5,408 bases of DNA from NCBI GenBank assembly GCA_012519365.1, contig JAAYQH010000323.1, positions 1 to 5,408 of the forward strand, read 5' to 3'. The position numbers were made by a program, and so were the translations under genes. This DNA is from Planctomycetota bacterium. GTDB taxonomy: Bacteria > Planctomycetota > Phycisphaerae > Sedimentisphaerales > Anaerohalosphaeraceae. The notes below the pieces were generated by a model. It was not told where the DNA came from, did no database searches, and saw only the letters and a list, made by a program, of their open reading frames with translations. Below are positions 1-5,408 of the stretch, piece by piece (positions within the stretch are counted from its first letter, which is position 1; every line of letters starts with the position of its first letter).

Positions 1-2
1 CG

Positions 3-350
3 GCGTGCGCAATGGCTTCGGCAGCCGCAGCACAATTGCTTTCAGGTACGCCGCCTCAAGTGGAATATGCCGCAGAGATGGCACTGGAACATATGTTGGG
101 ACTGACCTGCGACCCCATTGCCGGACTGGTTCAGATTCCCTGCATCGAGCGGAATGCCTTTGCCGCAATGCGGGCAATGGAATGTGCGTGTTATGCCTTG
201 TCTACGAATGGAAGGCATCATGTCAGCTTTGACGCCGTGGTTAACGTCATGGATGAAACAGGCAGAGACCTGCAGAACAAATACAAAGAAACCGCCTTGG
301 GAGGACTGGCAAAAATAATGAACGACCGTCTGAACGCGGCCCATAAGTAA
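3..350 (+). CDS. sdaA: L-serine dehydratase (L-serine ammonia-lyase, Fe-S type), alpha domain, C-terminal fragment
   Basis: This is the last 115 codons of a gene whose start lies upstream of the window; the frame is open from base 3 and ends at TAA 348-350. The enzyme deaminates L-serine to pyruvate and ammonia in the cytoplasm, using an oxygen-sensitive [4Fe-4S] cluster in which one iron acts as Lewis acid. Seen here: the family signature [19 protein letters not shown] (the TCDP Cys codon is at 108-110), whose two cysteines are 11 residues apart, as for two of the three cluster ligands in the family; the third would lie upstream of the window. The C-terminal [19 protein letters not shown] block is also typical. 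The ATG at 12 is internal, because family-like residues (Ala-Cys-Ala) precede it. Whether the enzyme is single-chain or has separate alpha and beta subunits cannot be told, since the N-terminal part is missing. No terminator hairpin is visible after it. Family assignment is firm. Confidence 0.93.
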   Translation, partial: ACAMASAAAAQLLSGTPPQVEYAAEMALEHMLGLTCDPIAGLVQIPCIERNAFAAMRAMECACYALSTNGRHHVSFDAVVNVMDETGRDLQNKYKETALGGLAKIMNDRLNAAHK

Positions 351-419
351 GAAAGAATCAACTTCGAATTAACATAGTTTTGGTGTTTTCATCCCTTTTG
401 TCTTTTTTCAAATAAGAAC

Positions 420-447
420 TTGACAGACAGATATTTCTGATTAGAAT
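420..447 (+). promoter_or_regulatory. Sigma70-type promoter for marR-ablAB
   Basis: The -35 hexamer TTGACA (420-425) matches the consensus exactly. It is followed by a 16-bp spacer and the -10 hexamer TAGAAT (442-447, five of six consensus bases). Transcription would begin near 454, giving a leader of about 47 nt before the marR ATG. It sits in the AT-rich gap after sdaA and is the best promoter match noticed in the window; the gaps before ablA and ablB hold only weak matches. It probably drives marR and, if there is read-through, ablA and ablB. Judged by eye against the consensus. Confidence 0.7.
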
Positions 448-449
448 AG
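432..449 (+). promoter_or_regulatory. Candidate MarR-type operator overlapping the -10 box
   Basis: The segment TATTTCTGATTAGAATAG contains the dyad TTCT-GATT-AGAA (435-446), centred between 440 and 441, and it covers the -10 hexamer. MarR dimers commonly bind such short imperfect palindromes and block RNA polymerase. A second imperfect dyad, TTAGA/TCTGA (456-470), lies just downstream. TTAGAA recurs at 441 and 456, and TCTGA at 436 and 466. From memory, the operator described for EctR1 of Methylomicrobium also begins TATTT, has 8-bp half-sites separated by 2 bp, and overlaps a -10 box. That the adjacent MarR protein binds here is inference. Confidence 0.4.
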
Positions 450-500
450 TTTGTGTTAGAAATTATCTGAATAGCCTATATAAGGGGGTAGAGGTTTTAT

Positions 501-989
501 ATGATAAATGCACAAAAACAGACAATAATGCCAGGAGGTCCCTTTTGTGTAGGGATTGGCTACCGCATTCTCCTTGCGTTGCGGCAAATATCCCACGCCA
601 TGGACACCCATTCGCGTAAATTGGCGATGGATTACAACATCACCGGCCCGCAATTGTTGTGTCTTTATATTATCTCACAAAATACCCCAACCATTTTGTC
701 CCGCGTCAGCAAGCAACTCAGTCTCAGTTCGGGAACCGTAAACGGGATTATCGACCGTCTTGAGGCCAAGTCTCTGATTCAGCGGCATCGTGACAAGCAG
801 GACCGTCGCAAAATCTGGCTTGAACCGACCTCGAAAGGGATTGATGTTATCCAGAACGCCGACAAACTTTTGGATCAGGCCTTTGCAGAACGGCTTGCCG
901 CCCTGCCGGAATCCGAACAAAACACAATCGCCCGGTGCCTGGATACCATTGTTGAGTTAATGGCTCTGGATATCTTGCCTGACCGCTAA
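501..989 (+). CDS. MarR-family transcriptional regulator, EctR/CosR-like
   Basis: A 162-residue protein of typical MarR length, expected to act as a dimeric winged-helix DNA-binding regulator. Residues about 22-60 form the N-terminal dimerisation and linker helices, with the block LALRQISHAMDTHSRKL followed by TGPQLL. Residues about 64-90 form the helix-turn-helix (LSLSSGTVNGIIDRLEAK is the recognition region). Residues 98-107 carry the wing with the D-x-x-DRR pattern. The HS(R/K)xL...TGPQLL pattern resembles, from memory, EctR and CosR, MarR proteins that repress ectoine and other compatible-solute genes in halotolerant bacteria. ATG 501 is preferred because GAGG (491-494) precedes it by 6 nt; the ATG at 528 has no such site. 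It has three cysteines (16, 54, 146); none is in a recognised redox motif. It lies 63 nt upstream of ablA on the same strand, so it likely controls ablAB and its own promoter. The family is certain; the target is inferred. Confidence 0.9.
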   Translation: MINAQKQTIMPGGPFCVGIGYRILLALRQISHAMDTHSRKLAMDYNITGPQLLCLYIISQNTPTILSRVSKQLSLSSGTVNGIIDRLEAKSLIQRHRDKQDRRKIWLEPTSKGIDVIQNADKLLDQAFAERLAALPESEQNTIARCLDTIVELMALDILPDR

Positions 990-1040
990 GCAAACCGATG
1001 TGTTGAGCACCTCTGGATTTTGCCTTGTAAACCCTATAAC

Positions 1041-1045
1041 AGGAG
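1041..1045 (+). promoter_or_regulatory. Shine-Dalgarno site that fixes the ablA start
   Basis: AGGAG ends 7 nt before the ATG at 1053, the clearest ribosome-binding site in the window. It shows that translation starts at 1053 and not at the in-frame TTG at 1020. The 11 extra residues from the TTG start would also not match the family N-terminus. Confidence 0.85.
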
Positions 1046-1052
1046 AGACTAT

Positions 1053-2366
1053 ATGATATATTTATCTGAACGTCAAAAAGAGATATTCGGTAAAATTGAT
1101 GATTCGGCAGGCATCAGCCTTTGGCGTGACTGGAAGTGGCAGCTGCGCCATCAGATTCGTGATATCGAGACATTTGAAAACCTGTTGGGTATCGAATTTG
1201 AGCCGGAAGAACGCCGTCAATTGGAGCAAACCGTTGCCCGGTTCCCCATCGCCATTACGCCGTATTATCTGTCGCTGATCGATATCGACGAAATGCAGAA
1301 CAACCCGATCTTCAAGCAGGCTTTCCCGATGCCCGAGGAGTTGGATACTTGTCCGAGTGAAATGGCCGATCCGCTCAGTGAGGATAAAGACAGTCCGGCG
1401 CCGGGCATTACACATCGGTATCCGGATCGCGTGCTGTTTCTGGTTAGCAATGTGTGCTCGATGTACTGCCGCCATTGCACACGCAAACGCCGCGTCGGGG
1501 ATGTGGATTTTATTCCCGACAAAGAGACCATTCAGGCCGGCATCGACTATATCCGCAACACACCGCGGGTGCGAGACGTGCTACTCAGCGGCGGCGACCC
1601 GCTGATGCTGTCGGATGAGTATCTGGACTGGATTTTGACCGAGCTTCGGTCGATTGAGCATCTGGAAATCATTCGCATCGGTTCACGTATGCCGGTGGTG
1701 CTGCCCTACCGCATCACGGACAATCTGGTTCACATGCTCAAGAAGCACCATCCGCTGTGGCTGAATACGCATTTCAACCATCCGCGTGAGATGACACGCT
1801 CGTCGTCCGAGGCACTGGCGAAACTGGCCGATGCGGGCATTCCGCTGGGCAATCAATCGGTACTGCTGGCGGGCGTGAACGACTGTCCGCGGATAATTAA
1901 ATCGTTGATGCACAAATTGGTGATCAATCGTGTGCGTCCGTATTATTTGTACCAGTGCGATCTGTCGGAGGGGCTGTCGCATTTCCGCACGCCGATCGGC
2001 AAAGGTATAGAGATTATGGAAAGCCTGATCGGCCATACGAGCGGTTTTGCCCGTCCGACCTATGTGGTCGATGCGCCCGGCGGCGGGGGCAAGATTCCGG
2101 TTCTGCCCAACTACATCGTGAGCTGGTCCACCAATAAGGTGATTTTGCGCAACTTTGAGGGGGTTATCACGACCTATCAAGAGCCAGATTCTTACATGAA
2201 GTATTTTTGCGACCGCAATTGTTCCAACTGTCATCTGACGCTCAATCTTGAAGGCGCTGATGAAGGGAAAGCGGTGGGCATTCATAAGCTGCTGGCCGAT
2301 TATGACAAGTCGATTGCACTGGTTCCGACCTCCAACGAACGGCATCAGCGGCGCAACGGTCAATAA
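1053..2366 (+). CDS. ablA: L-lysine 2,3-aminomutase (acetyl-beta-lysine pathway)
   Basis: A 437-residue radical-SAM, PLP-dependent enzyme that moves the alpha-amino group of L-lysine to C3, giving L-beta-lysine, the first step to N-epsilon-acetyl-beta-lysine. Seen: the radical-SAM cluster motif CSMYCRHC (C135, C139, C142); the SGGDP SAM-binding motif (179-183); and PGGGGK with the PLP lysine at K347. R144, D303 and D340 sit where the clostridial enzyme's lysine-contacting Arg134, Asp293 and Asp330 are, at a constant offset of 10. C278 and a C-terminal C386/C390/C393 cluster match its structural zinc site. All catalytic residues are therefore present. Length is close to the clostridial enzyme (about 416) plus a short tail. 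It follows marR after 63 nt with no terminator, and precedes ablB by 116 nt; that neighbour favours osmolyte synthesis over lysine fermentation. The enzyme is expected to be oxygen-sensitive, suiting an anaerobic host. Confidence 0.96.
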   Translation: MIYLSERQKEIFGKIDDSAGISLWRDWKWQLRHQIRDIETFENLLGIEFEPEERRQLEQTVARFPIAITPYYLSLIDIDEMQNNPIFKQAFPMPEELDTCPSEMADPLSEDKDSPAPGITHRYPDRVLFLVSNVCSMYCRHCTRKRRVGDVDFIPDKETIQAGIDYIRNTPRVRDVLLSGGDPLMLSDEYLDWILTELRSIEHLEIIRIGSRMPVVLPYRITDNLVHMLKKHHPLWLNTHFNHPREMTRSSSEALAKLADAGIPLGNQSVLLAGVNDCPRIIKSLMHKLVINRVRPYYLYQCDLSEGLSHFRTPIGKGIEIMESLIGHTSGFARPTYVVDAPGGGGKIPVLPNYIVSWSTNKVILRNFEGVITTYQEPDSYMKYFCDRNCSNCHLTLNLEGADEGKAVGIHKLLADYDKSIALVPTSNERHQRRNGQ

Positions 2367-2482
2367 ACCTCGCGGCCAGCAGATTCTACCAGCAGCACTT
2401 ATCCCTTAAAGCAGTAGTTTTTCGCTTGCATCAATAGTGTTCAAAATCACAAAATAACCTTCCCATTAAAGAGATAACAACA

Positions 2483-3325
2483 ATGTTTGACACGATTGAA
2501 AAGATTGATCATTCAGTGGTTCAGCATGGGCCGATCAGCGACCGGATTTACCTGATGAAATTAAGCGATCAGGACTTGCCCGATTTGCTGGATAAACTGG
2601 ACAGACTGGCCGAGCAGCAAGACTACAGCAAGATTTTTGCCAAAGCGCCGCTTCCGGTCAAAGAGATGTTTGCCTCGCACGATTACGTGGAAGAGGCGTC
2701 TGTGCCCGGCTTTTATAAGGGCCAGACCGATGGGGTGTTCCTTGCCAAATATATTGATCCGCAGCGTGAACGGGAGCCAGCCCAGAAGAAGATTGAACAC
2801 ATTATCGATCTGTCCGAAGAGAAGGCTAAACAGGCGGAACCGGAAATTCCTGATGGACCGCTGACAATCCGCCCCCTCGAAGAAAGCGATGCGGAGGCAC
2901 TGGCGGAGGTCTATCAAGAGGGTTTTGAAAGTTATCCGTTCCCCATTCATGAACCCGATTATCTGCTGGAAACGATGGCTTCCCATGTGGCGTATTTTGG
3001 GGCATTTGACGAGAATCGCCTGGTCGCGGCCGGTTCGGCAGAAATAGATAGCGAAGCGCAAAATGCGGAAATGACCGATTTTGCTACCCTGCCGGACTAT
3101 CGGGGTCAGGGACTGGCTCAACAGTTATTGGTGACAATGGAGCAGTATATGCGCAATCGCGGCATCAAAACCGGCTACACCATTGCCCGCGCATTATCGG
3201 CAGGAATGAACATCACCTTTGCCAAACACGGCTATCAGTTCGCCGGCACTTTGACCAACAACACCCACATTTACGGCGGCATTGAGAGTATGAATGTCTG
3301 GTATAAATCGCTGAGCGGCAATTAA
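2483..3325 (+). CDS. ablB: Beta-lysine N6-acetyltransferase (GNAT)
   Basis: A 280-residue cytoplasmic acetyltransferase that uses acetyl-CoA to acetylate the epsilon-amino group of beta-lysine, giving the compatible solute N-epsilon-acetyl-beta-lysine. Residues 1-95 form the AblB-specific N-terminal region (HGPISDRIYLMKL, then SKIFAKAP and VPGFYKG). A charged linker follows at about 96-125. The GNAT domain spans about 127-277: LTIRPLEESD as its first strand, the acetyl-CoA pyrophosphate loop YRGQGLA (206-212), and the closing signature GGIESMNVWYKSL (265-277). The length matches the family, and the N-terminal region separates it from generic GNATs. The ATG at 2483 is the first in frame; it has only a weak purine-rich site (AAAGAGA, about 8 nt upstream). 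It is co-directional with ablA and is followed by a probable terminator, so it is likely the last gene of the operon. Confidence 0.93.
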   Translation: MFDTIEKIDHSVVQHGPISDRIYLMKLSDQDLPDLLDKLDRLAEQQDYSKIFAKAPLPVKEMFASHDYVEEASVPGFYKGQTDGVFLAKYIDPQREREPAQKKIEHIIDLSEEKAKQAEPEIPDGPLTIRPLEESDAEALAEVYQEGFESYPFPIHEPDYLLETMASHVAYFGAFDENRLVAAGSAEIDSEAQNAEMTDFATLPDYRGQGLAQQLLVTMEQYMRNRGIKTGYTIARALSAGMNITFAKHGYQFAGTLTNNTHIYGGIESMNVWYKSLSGN

Positions 3326-3330
3326 GCCGT

Positions 3331-3356
3331 AGCCGCCGCATTGGCCAAGGCTTTTT
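3331..3356 (+). terminator. Probable intrinsic terminator after ablB
   Basis: A GC-rich hairpin pairs AGCC (3331-3334) with GGCT (3349-3352) and GCC (3335-3337) with GGC (3343-3345), around a GCATT loop and with a three-base CAA bulge (3346-3348). It runs directly into a five-T tract (3352-3356). It begins 5 nt after the ablB stop. An alternative pairing of AAGCC (3324-3328) with GGCTT is possible. The bulge weakens it, so termination efficiency is uncertain. It would end the marR-ablAB transcript and separate it from the siroheme gene. Confidence 0.5.
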
Positions 3357-3419
3357 GAGAAAGACAGGAAATGCTGAATTGCTCGGCAGCAGCCATTTTC
3401 GATGACACAGATAATATCA

Positions 3420-3448
3420 TTGCCATTTAGCCTTGGATGTGATAGACT
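3420..3448 (+). promoter_or_regulatory. Candidate promoter for a leaderless siroheme-synthase transcript
   Basis: TTGCCA (3420-3425) and TAGACT (3443-3448) are 17 bp apart, resembling -35 and -10 boxes. The predicted transcription start, about 7 nt after the -10, falls on the ATG at 3455. No Shine-Dalgarno sequence precedes this ATG, which fits a leaderless mRNA. A small perfect dyad, GATA-A-TATC (3410-3418), lies just upstream of the -35 box. The match is moderate and could be chance in AT-rich DNA. Confidence 0.35.
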
Positions 3449-3454
3449 ATAACT

Positions 3455-4102
3455 ATGGCAAAATATCCTATATATCTTGAAATGAAGGGACGTCGGGCAG
3501 TGGTGATTGGTGCCGGTCCGGTGGCGGCACGGAAAGTGCAATCACTGCATGAAGCCGGGGCGCGAATTACCGTCATCGCGGAGGAGGTTCGGCCTGTTCT
3601 GGAAGTGGCGTTTCAGCTGCCGCATGTGGAACTGGTGCTTAGCCCCTATCAGAAGGCGTATCTGGTCGGGGCCACGGTGGTGATTGCGGCAACCAACGAC
3701 AGGGAACTGAATCGACGTATTTTCACGGACTGCCAGGAGCTGGAAACGTTGTGCAATGTGGTCGATCAGCCTGAATTGTGCGATTTTTTTGTGCCGGCGA
3801 TTGTTAAACGCGGCGATTTGCAGATTGCCATCGGCACCGACGGCCACTGTCCGGCCTACGCGGGGCATCTTCGCAATAAACTGGAGGCCATAATCACTGA
3901 GGCCCACGGGCAGTTTGTCAGCGCGCTCGAACAGGCACGCCGGCGTGTTATTCAAATCATTGAGAACCCCGACCAGCGTAAGGCGGCCCTGGGCCGATTG
4001 GCCTGCGATGAGTCGTTTGAGTATTTTGTCCGAGAAGGTTCAGAGCGGTGGCATCACTATGCCCAGGACCTGATGGCCGATTTTATGGAACACCCGCTGT
4101 AA
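3455..4102 (+). CDS. Precorrin-2 dehydrogenase / sirohydrochlorin ferrochelatase (CysG N-terminal domain, Met8 family)
   Basis: A 215-residue stand-alone protein matching the N-terminal part of CysG. The family oxidises precorrin-2 with NAD+ to sirohydrochlorin, and many members also insert Fe2+ to make siroheme, the cofactor of sulfite and nitrite reductases. Seen: the Rossmann fold with the NAD loop GAGPVAARK (19-27); the strand VVIAATND (75-82); CNVVD with the catalytic Asp at 104, the same number as in Salmonella CysG; and a C-terminal helical dimerisation/chelatase region from about 113. No uroporphyrinogen methyltransferase domain is fused. The segment GTDGHCP (127-133) replaces the CysG SSGGTSP, so the phosphorylatable Ser128 is Thr here. 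Whether it keeps chelatase activity or is only a dehydrogenase (SirC-like) cannot be read from sequence. There is no Shine-Dalgarno site at the ATG. It lies 129 nt after ablB and 61 nt before the GH2 gene. Confidence 0.92.
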   Translation: MAKYPIYLEMKGRRAVVIGAGPVAARKVQSLHEAGARITVIAEEVRPVLEVAFQLPHVELVLSPYQKAYLVGATVVIAATNDRELNRRIFTDCQELETLCNVVDQPELCDFFVPAIVKRGDLQIAIGTDGHCPAYAGHLRNKLEAIITEAHGQFVSALEQARRRVIQIIENPDQRKAALGRLACDESFEYFVREGSERWHHYAQDLMADFMEHPL

Positions 4103-4163
4103 ACGATGGCGTCCGGCCAATCGCTTCTGCTGGCTCATATTCTTTGCTGTCTTGACACGATGG

Positions 4164-5408
4164 ATGAGCATGGAAAAAAAGACGCTGGATTTAGATGGAC
4201 ATTGGGAGTTTAAGGAGTACCCCGCCGCAGCACGACGGATGCGCGATTTGGAAGAGGGGCGATGGATGCCTGCGCAGATTCCTTCGTCTATTTATCTCAA
4301 TTTGGTCGAGGCAGGGTGTTTCGAACGGTTTTCTTTGGAGGCCAATCCCGAAGATTTTGACTGGGTCTCACAGCGAGACTGGATCTATCGTAAACACGTT
4401 GAGCTGACCGATGAGTTTCGCGCGTGTGATGAAATTGATTTGGTCTTTGAAGGACTGGATACGGTTACCCAACTGTGGGTTAACGAAAAATTGATTGGCA
4501 AGACGGATAATATGTTTATCCCCCACCGCTTTTCAATCGCCGATCGCATTCATACCGGCCGCAATGCAGTGATGGTCAAATTTCTTTCGGCAACCGCGTA
4601 TGCCGATCGTTTATTGCGGCGGTACGGCGCAATGAGCGAACATCATTACGGCGATCCGCGGCGTTCCTATCTGCGCAAGGCCCAATATCAGTTTGGGTCG
4701 GTATTAGGGCCGGCGTTGCCGGGCTGTGGAATCTATCGGCCGGTGCGGCTGGAGGCCTGGAATACGGCCAGAATTGACTCCGTTCATATACGCACGATTG
4801 ACTGCAATGAGCATTATGCCGATGTGCGTGTGGCGGTTGCCGTCCAGCGAACCGCCGCTCGGCAGGCCGGGACACTTGAAGGAAAAATGACGGTACGCGG
4901 AGCAGGGGTCAATCTGGAACAGACGTTGCGTTTCGAACCGGACGAGAATGTCAACACCGCCATCCTTCGCCTTGAACGCCCTATTTTCTGGCAGCCGCTC
5001 GGCTATGGGGTGCAGCATTTGTATCATCTGGAGATTTCCCTCTGCGATGCTGACAACGAACTTTTGGATAGCTGCCGGCATGATTTCGGCGTTCGCTCGA
5101 TTCGGCTCCTTCGCGGCAAAGATGCTCAGGACGGCGGTTTTCGGTTTGAGGTCAACGACCGGCCCGTCTATATCAAAGGCGCCTGCTGGGTGCCGTTGTC
5201 GATGTTTCCCGGCTCACATACGCCGGAGGATTACACTCGGCTTTTGACCCAGTTAAAAGACGCCCATATCAATATGCTGCGGGTGTGGGGCGGCGGATAT
5301 TATGAAGACGACATCTTTTATCAGCTGTGCGACAAACTGGGCATCCTGGTATGGCAGGACTTTGCGTTTGCCAGCGGTTACTATCCGGATCGCGAGTGGT
5401 TTCTCAGC
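4164..5408 (+). CDS. GH2 beta-mannosidase-like glycoside hydrolase, N-terminal part
   Basis: An open frame of 415 codons that runs off the window; family members are usually about 800-900 residues, so roughly half is present. Such enzymes release terminal beta-linked mannose from mannans, manno-oligosaccharides or N-glycan cores. Seen: an N-terminal jelly-roll sugar-binding domain (about 5-200) with DGHWEFKE, DWIYRK, FEGLDT, LWVNEKLIGKTDNMF and IYRPVRLEAW; an immunoglobulin-like domain (about 203-310); and the start of the TIM barrel with FEVNDRPVYIKGACWVP and MLRVWGGGYYEDDIFYQLCD (continuous, 371-390), then ILVWQDF. The catalytic acid/base and nucleophile lie beyond the window. In the conserved block FGWDWGP of beta-mannosidases this protein reads FGSVLGP (177-183). 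No secretion signal is seen. The start is ATG 4164 or 4170; neither has a clear Shine-Dalgarno site, and an out-of-frame ATG at 4160 overlaps. The GH2 superfamily is firm; exact substrate is uncertain. Confidence 0.88.
   Translation, partial: MSMEKKTLDLDGHWEFKEYPAAARRMRDLEEGRWMPAQIPSSIYLNLVEAGCFERFSLEANPEDFDWVSQRDWIYRKHVELTDEFRACDEIDLVFEGLDTVTQLWVNEKLIGKTDNMFIPHRFSIADRIHTGRNAVMVKFLSATAYADRLLRRYGAMSEHHYGDPRRSYLRKAQYQFGSVLGPALPGCGIYRPVRLEAWNTARIDSVHIRTIDCNEHYADVRVAVAVQRTAARQAGTLEGKMTVRGAGVNLEQTLRFEPDENVNTAILRLERPIFWQPLGYGVQHLYHLEISLCDADNELLDSCRHDFGVRSIRLLRGKDAQDGGFRFEVNDRPVYIKGACWVPLSMFPGSHTPEDYTRLLTQLKDAHINMLRVWGGGYYEDDIFYQLCDKLGILVWQDFAFASGYYPDREWFLS

Noticed and set aside
533..539. A perfect AGGAGGT Shine-Dalgarno-like sequence inside the start of marR.
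   Set aside because: It encodes Gly-Gly codons of the regulator. The only start at good distance downstream is a TTG at 556 in another frame, giving a 61-residue product with no recognisable features.
1003..1040. Possible promoter before ablA (TTGAGC with TGTAAA, or a lone TATAAC).
   Set aside because: Both pairs match the consensus poorly, and the strong promoter before marR with no intervening terminator explains ablA expression.
1683..2363. A 226-codon open frame on the minus strand inside ablA.
   Set aside because: It lies wholly opposite a conserved enzyme gene with all catalytic motifs, its translation resembles no family I know, and it has no start signals of its own. It is a shadow frame.
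2376..2395. CCAGCAG repeated twice, 13 bp apart, in the ablA-ablB gap.
   Set aside because: Only two short copies with no dyad or further spacing pattern; chance is sufficient. No convincing promoter or hairpin was found in this 116-bp gap either, only weak matches such as TTGCAT at 2426.
2561..3121. A 186-codon minus-strand open frame inside ablB.
   Set aside because: It lies opposite the well-matched acetyltransferase and has no recognisable domain; a shadow frame.
3448..3453. TATAAC, a -10-like hexamer immediately before the siroheme gene ATG.
   Set aside because: Transcription would begin about 7 nt later, inside the coding region, so TAGACT at 3443 is the better -10 candidate.
4152..4157. 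A perfect TTGACA -35 hexamer just before the GH2 gene.
   Set aside because: At 16-18 bp downstream there is only an A run and coding sequence, no -10-like hexamer, and transcription would start inside the GH2 gene.

Overview
The window holds five protein-coding genes, all on the + strand and closely spaced; both end genes are cut by the window edges. The content is bacterial housekeeping and accessory metabolism. No RNA gene, insertion sequence, CRISPR array or prophage feature was seen. The organism cannot be fixed from the sequence. The mix of an abl osmolyte operon, a stand-alone siroheme-synthase domain protein with an unusual active-site segment, a GH2 mannosidase-like enzyme, and several genes lacking a clear Shine-Dalgarno site would suit an anaerobic, salt-adapted planctomycete of the Phycisphaerae/Sedimentisphaerales kind. 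This is an inference from remembered family resemblance, not a search result.

Layout: (1) 3-350, the C-terminal part of an iron-sulfur L-serine dehydratase. (2) 351-500, a 150-bp AT-rich gap with a near-consensus sigma70-type promoter (TTGACA, 16 bp, TAGAAT) whose -10 box lies in a dyad that looks like a repressor operator. (3) 501-989, a MarR-family regulator resembling the EctR/CosR regulators of compatible-solute genes. (4) 1053-2366, lysine 2,3-aminomutase (ablA), and 2483-3325, beta-lysine N6-acetyltransferase (ablB). Together these convert L-lysine into N-epsilon-acetyl-beta-lysine, an osmoprotectant. A probable intrinsic terminator lies just after ablB. (5) 3455-4102, a stand-alone precorrin-2 dehydrogenase / sirohydrochlorin ferrochelatase (CysG N-terminal/Met8 family), possibly read from a leaderless transcript. 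(6) 4164 to the window end, the first 415 residues of a GH2 beta-mannosidase-like enzyme in which the usual WDW signature reads SVL.

The most coherent unit is marR-ablA-ablB: one strong promoter, an operator candidate overlapping it, three co-directional genes and a terminator. It reads as a self-regulated osmoadaptation operon in which an EctR/CosR-like regulator is paired with acetyl-beta-lysine rather than ectoine synthesis. The serine dehydratase, siroheme and GH2 genes have no obvious functional link to it.
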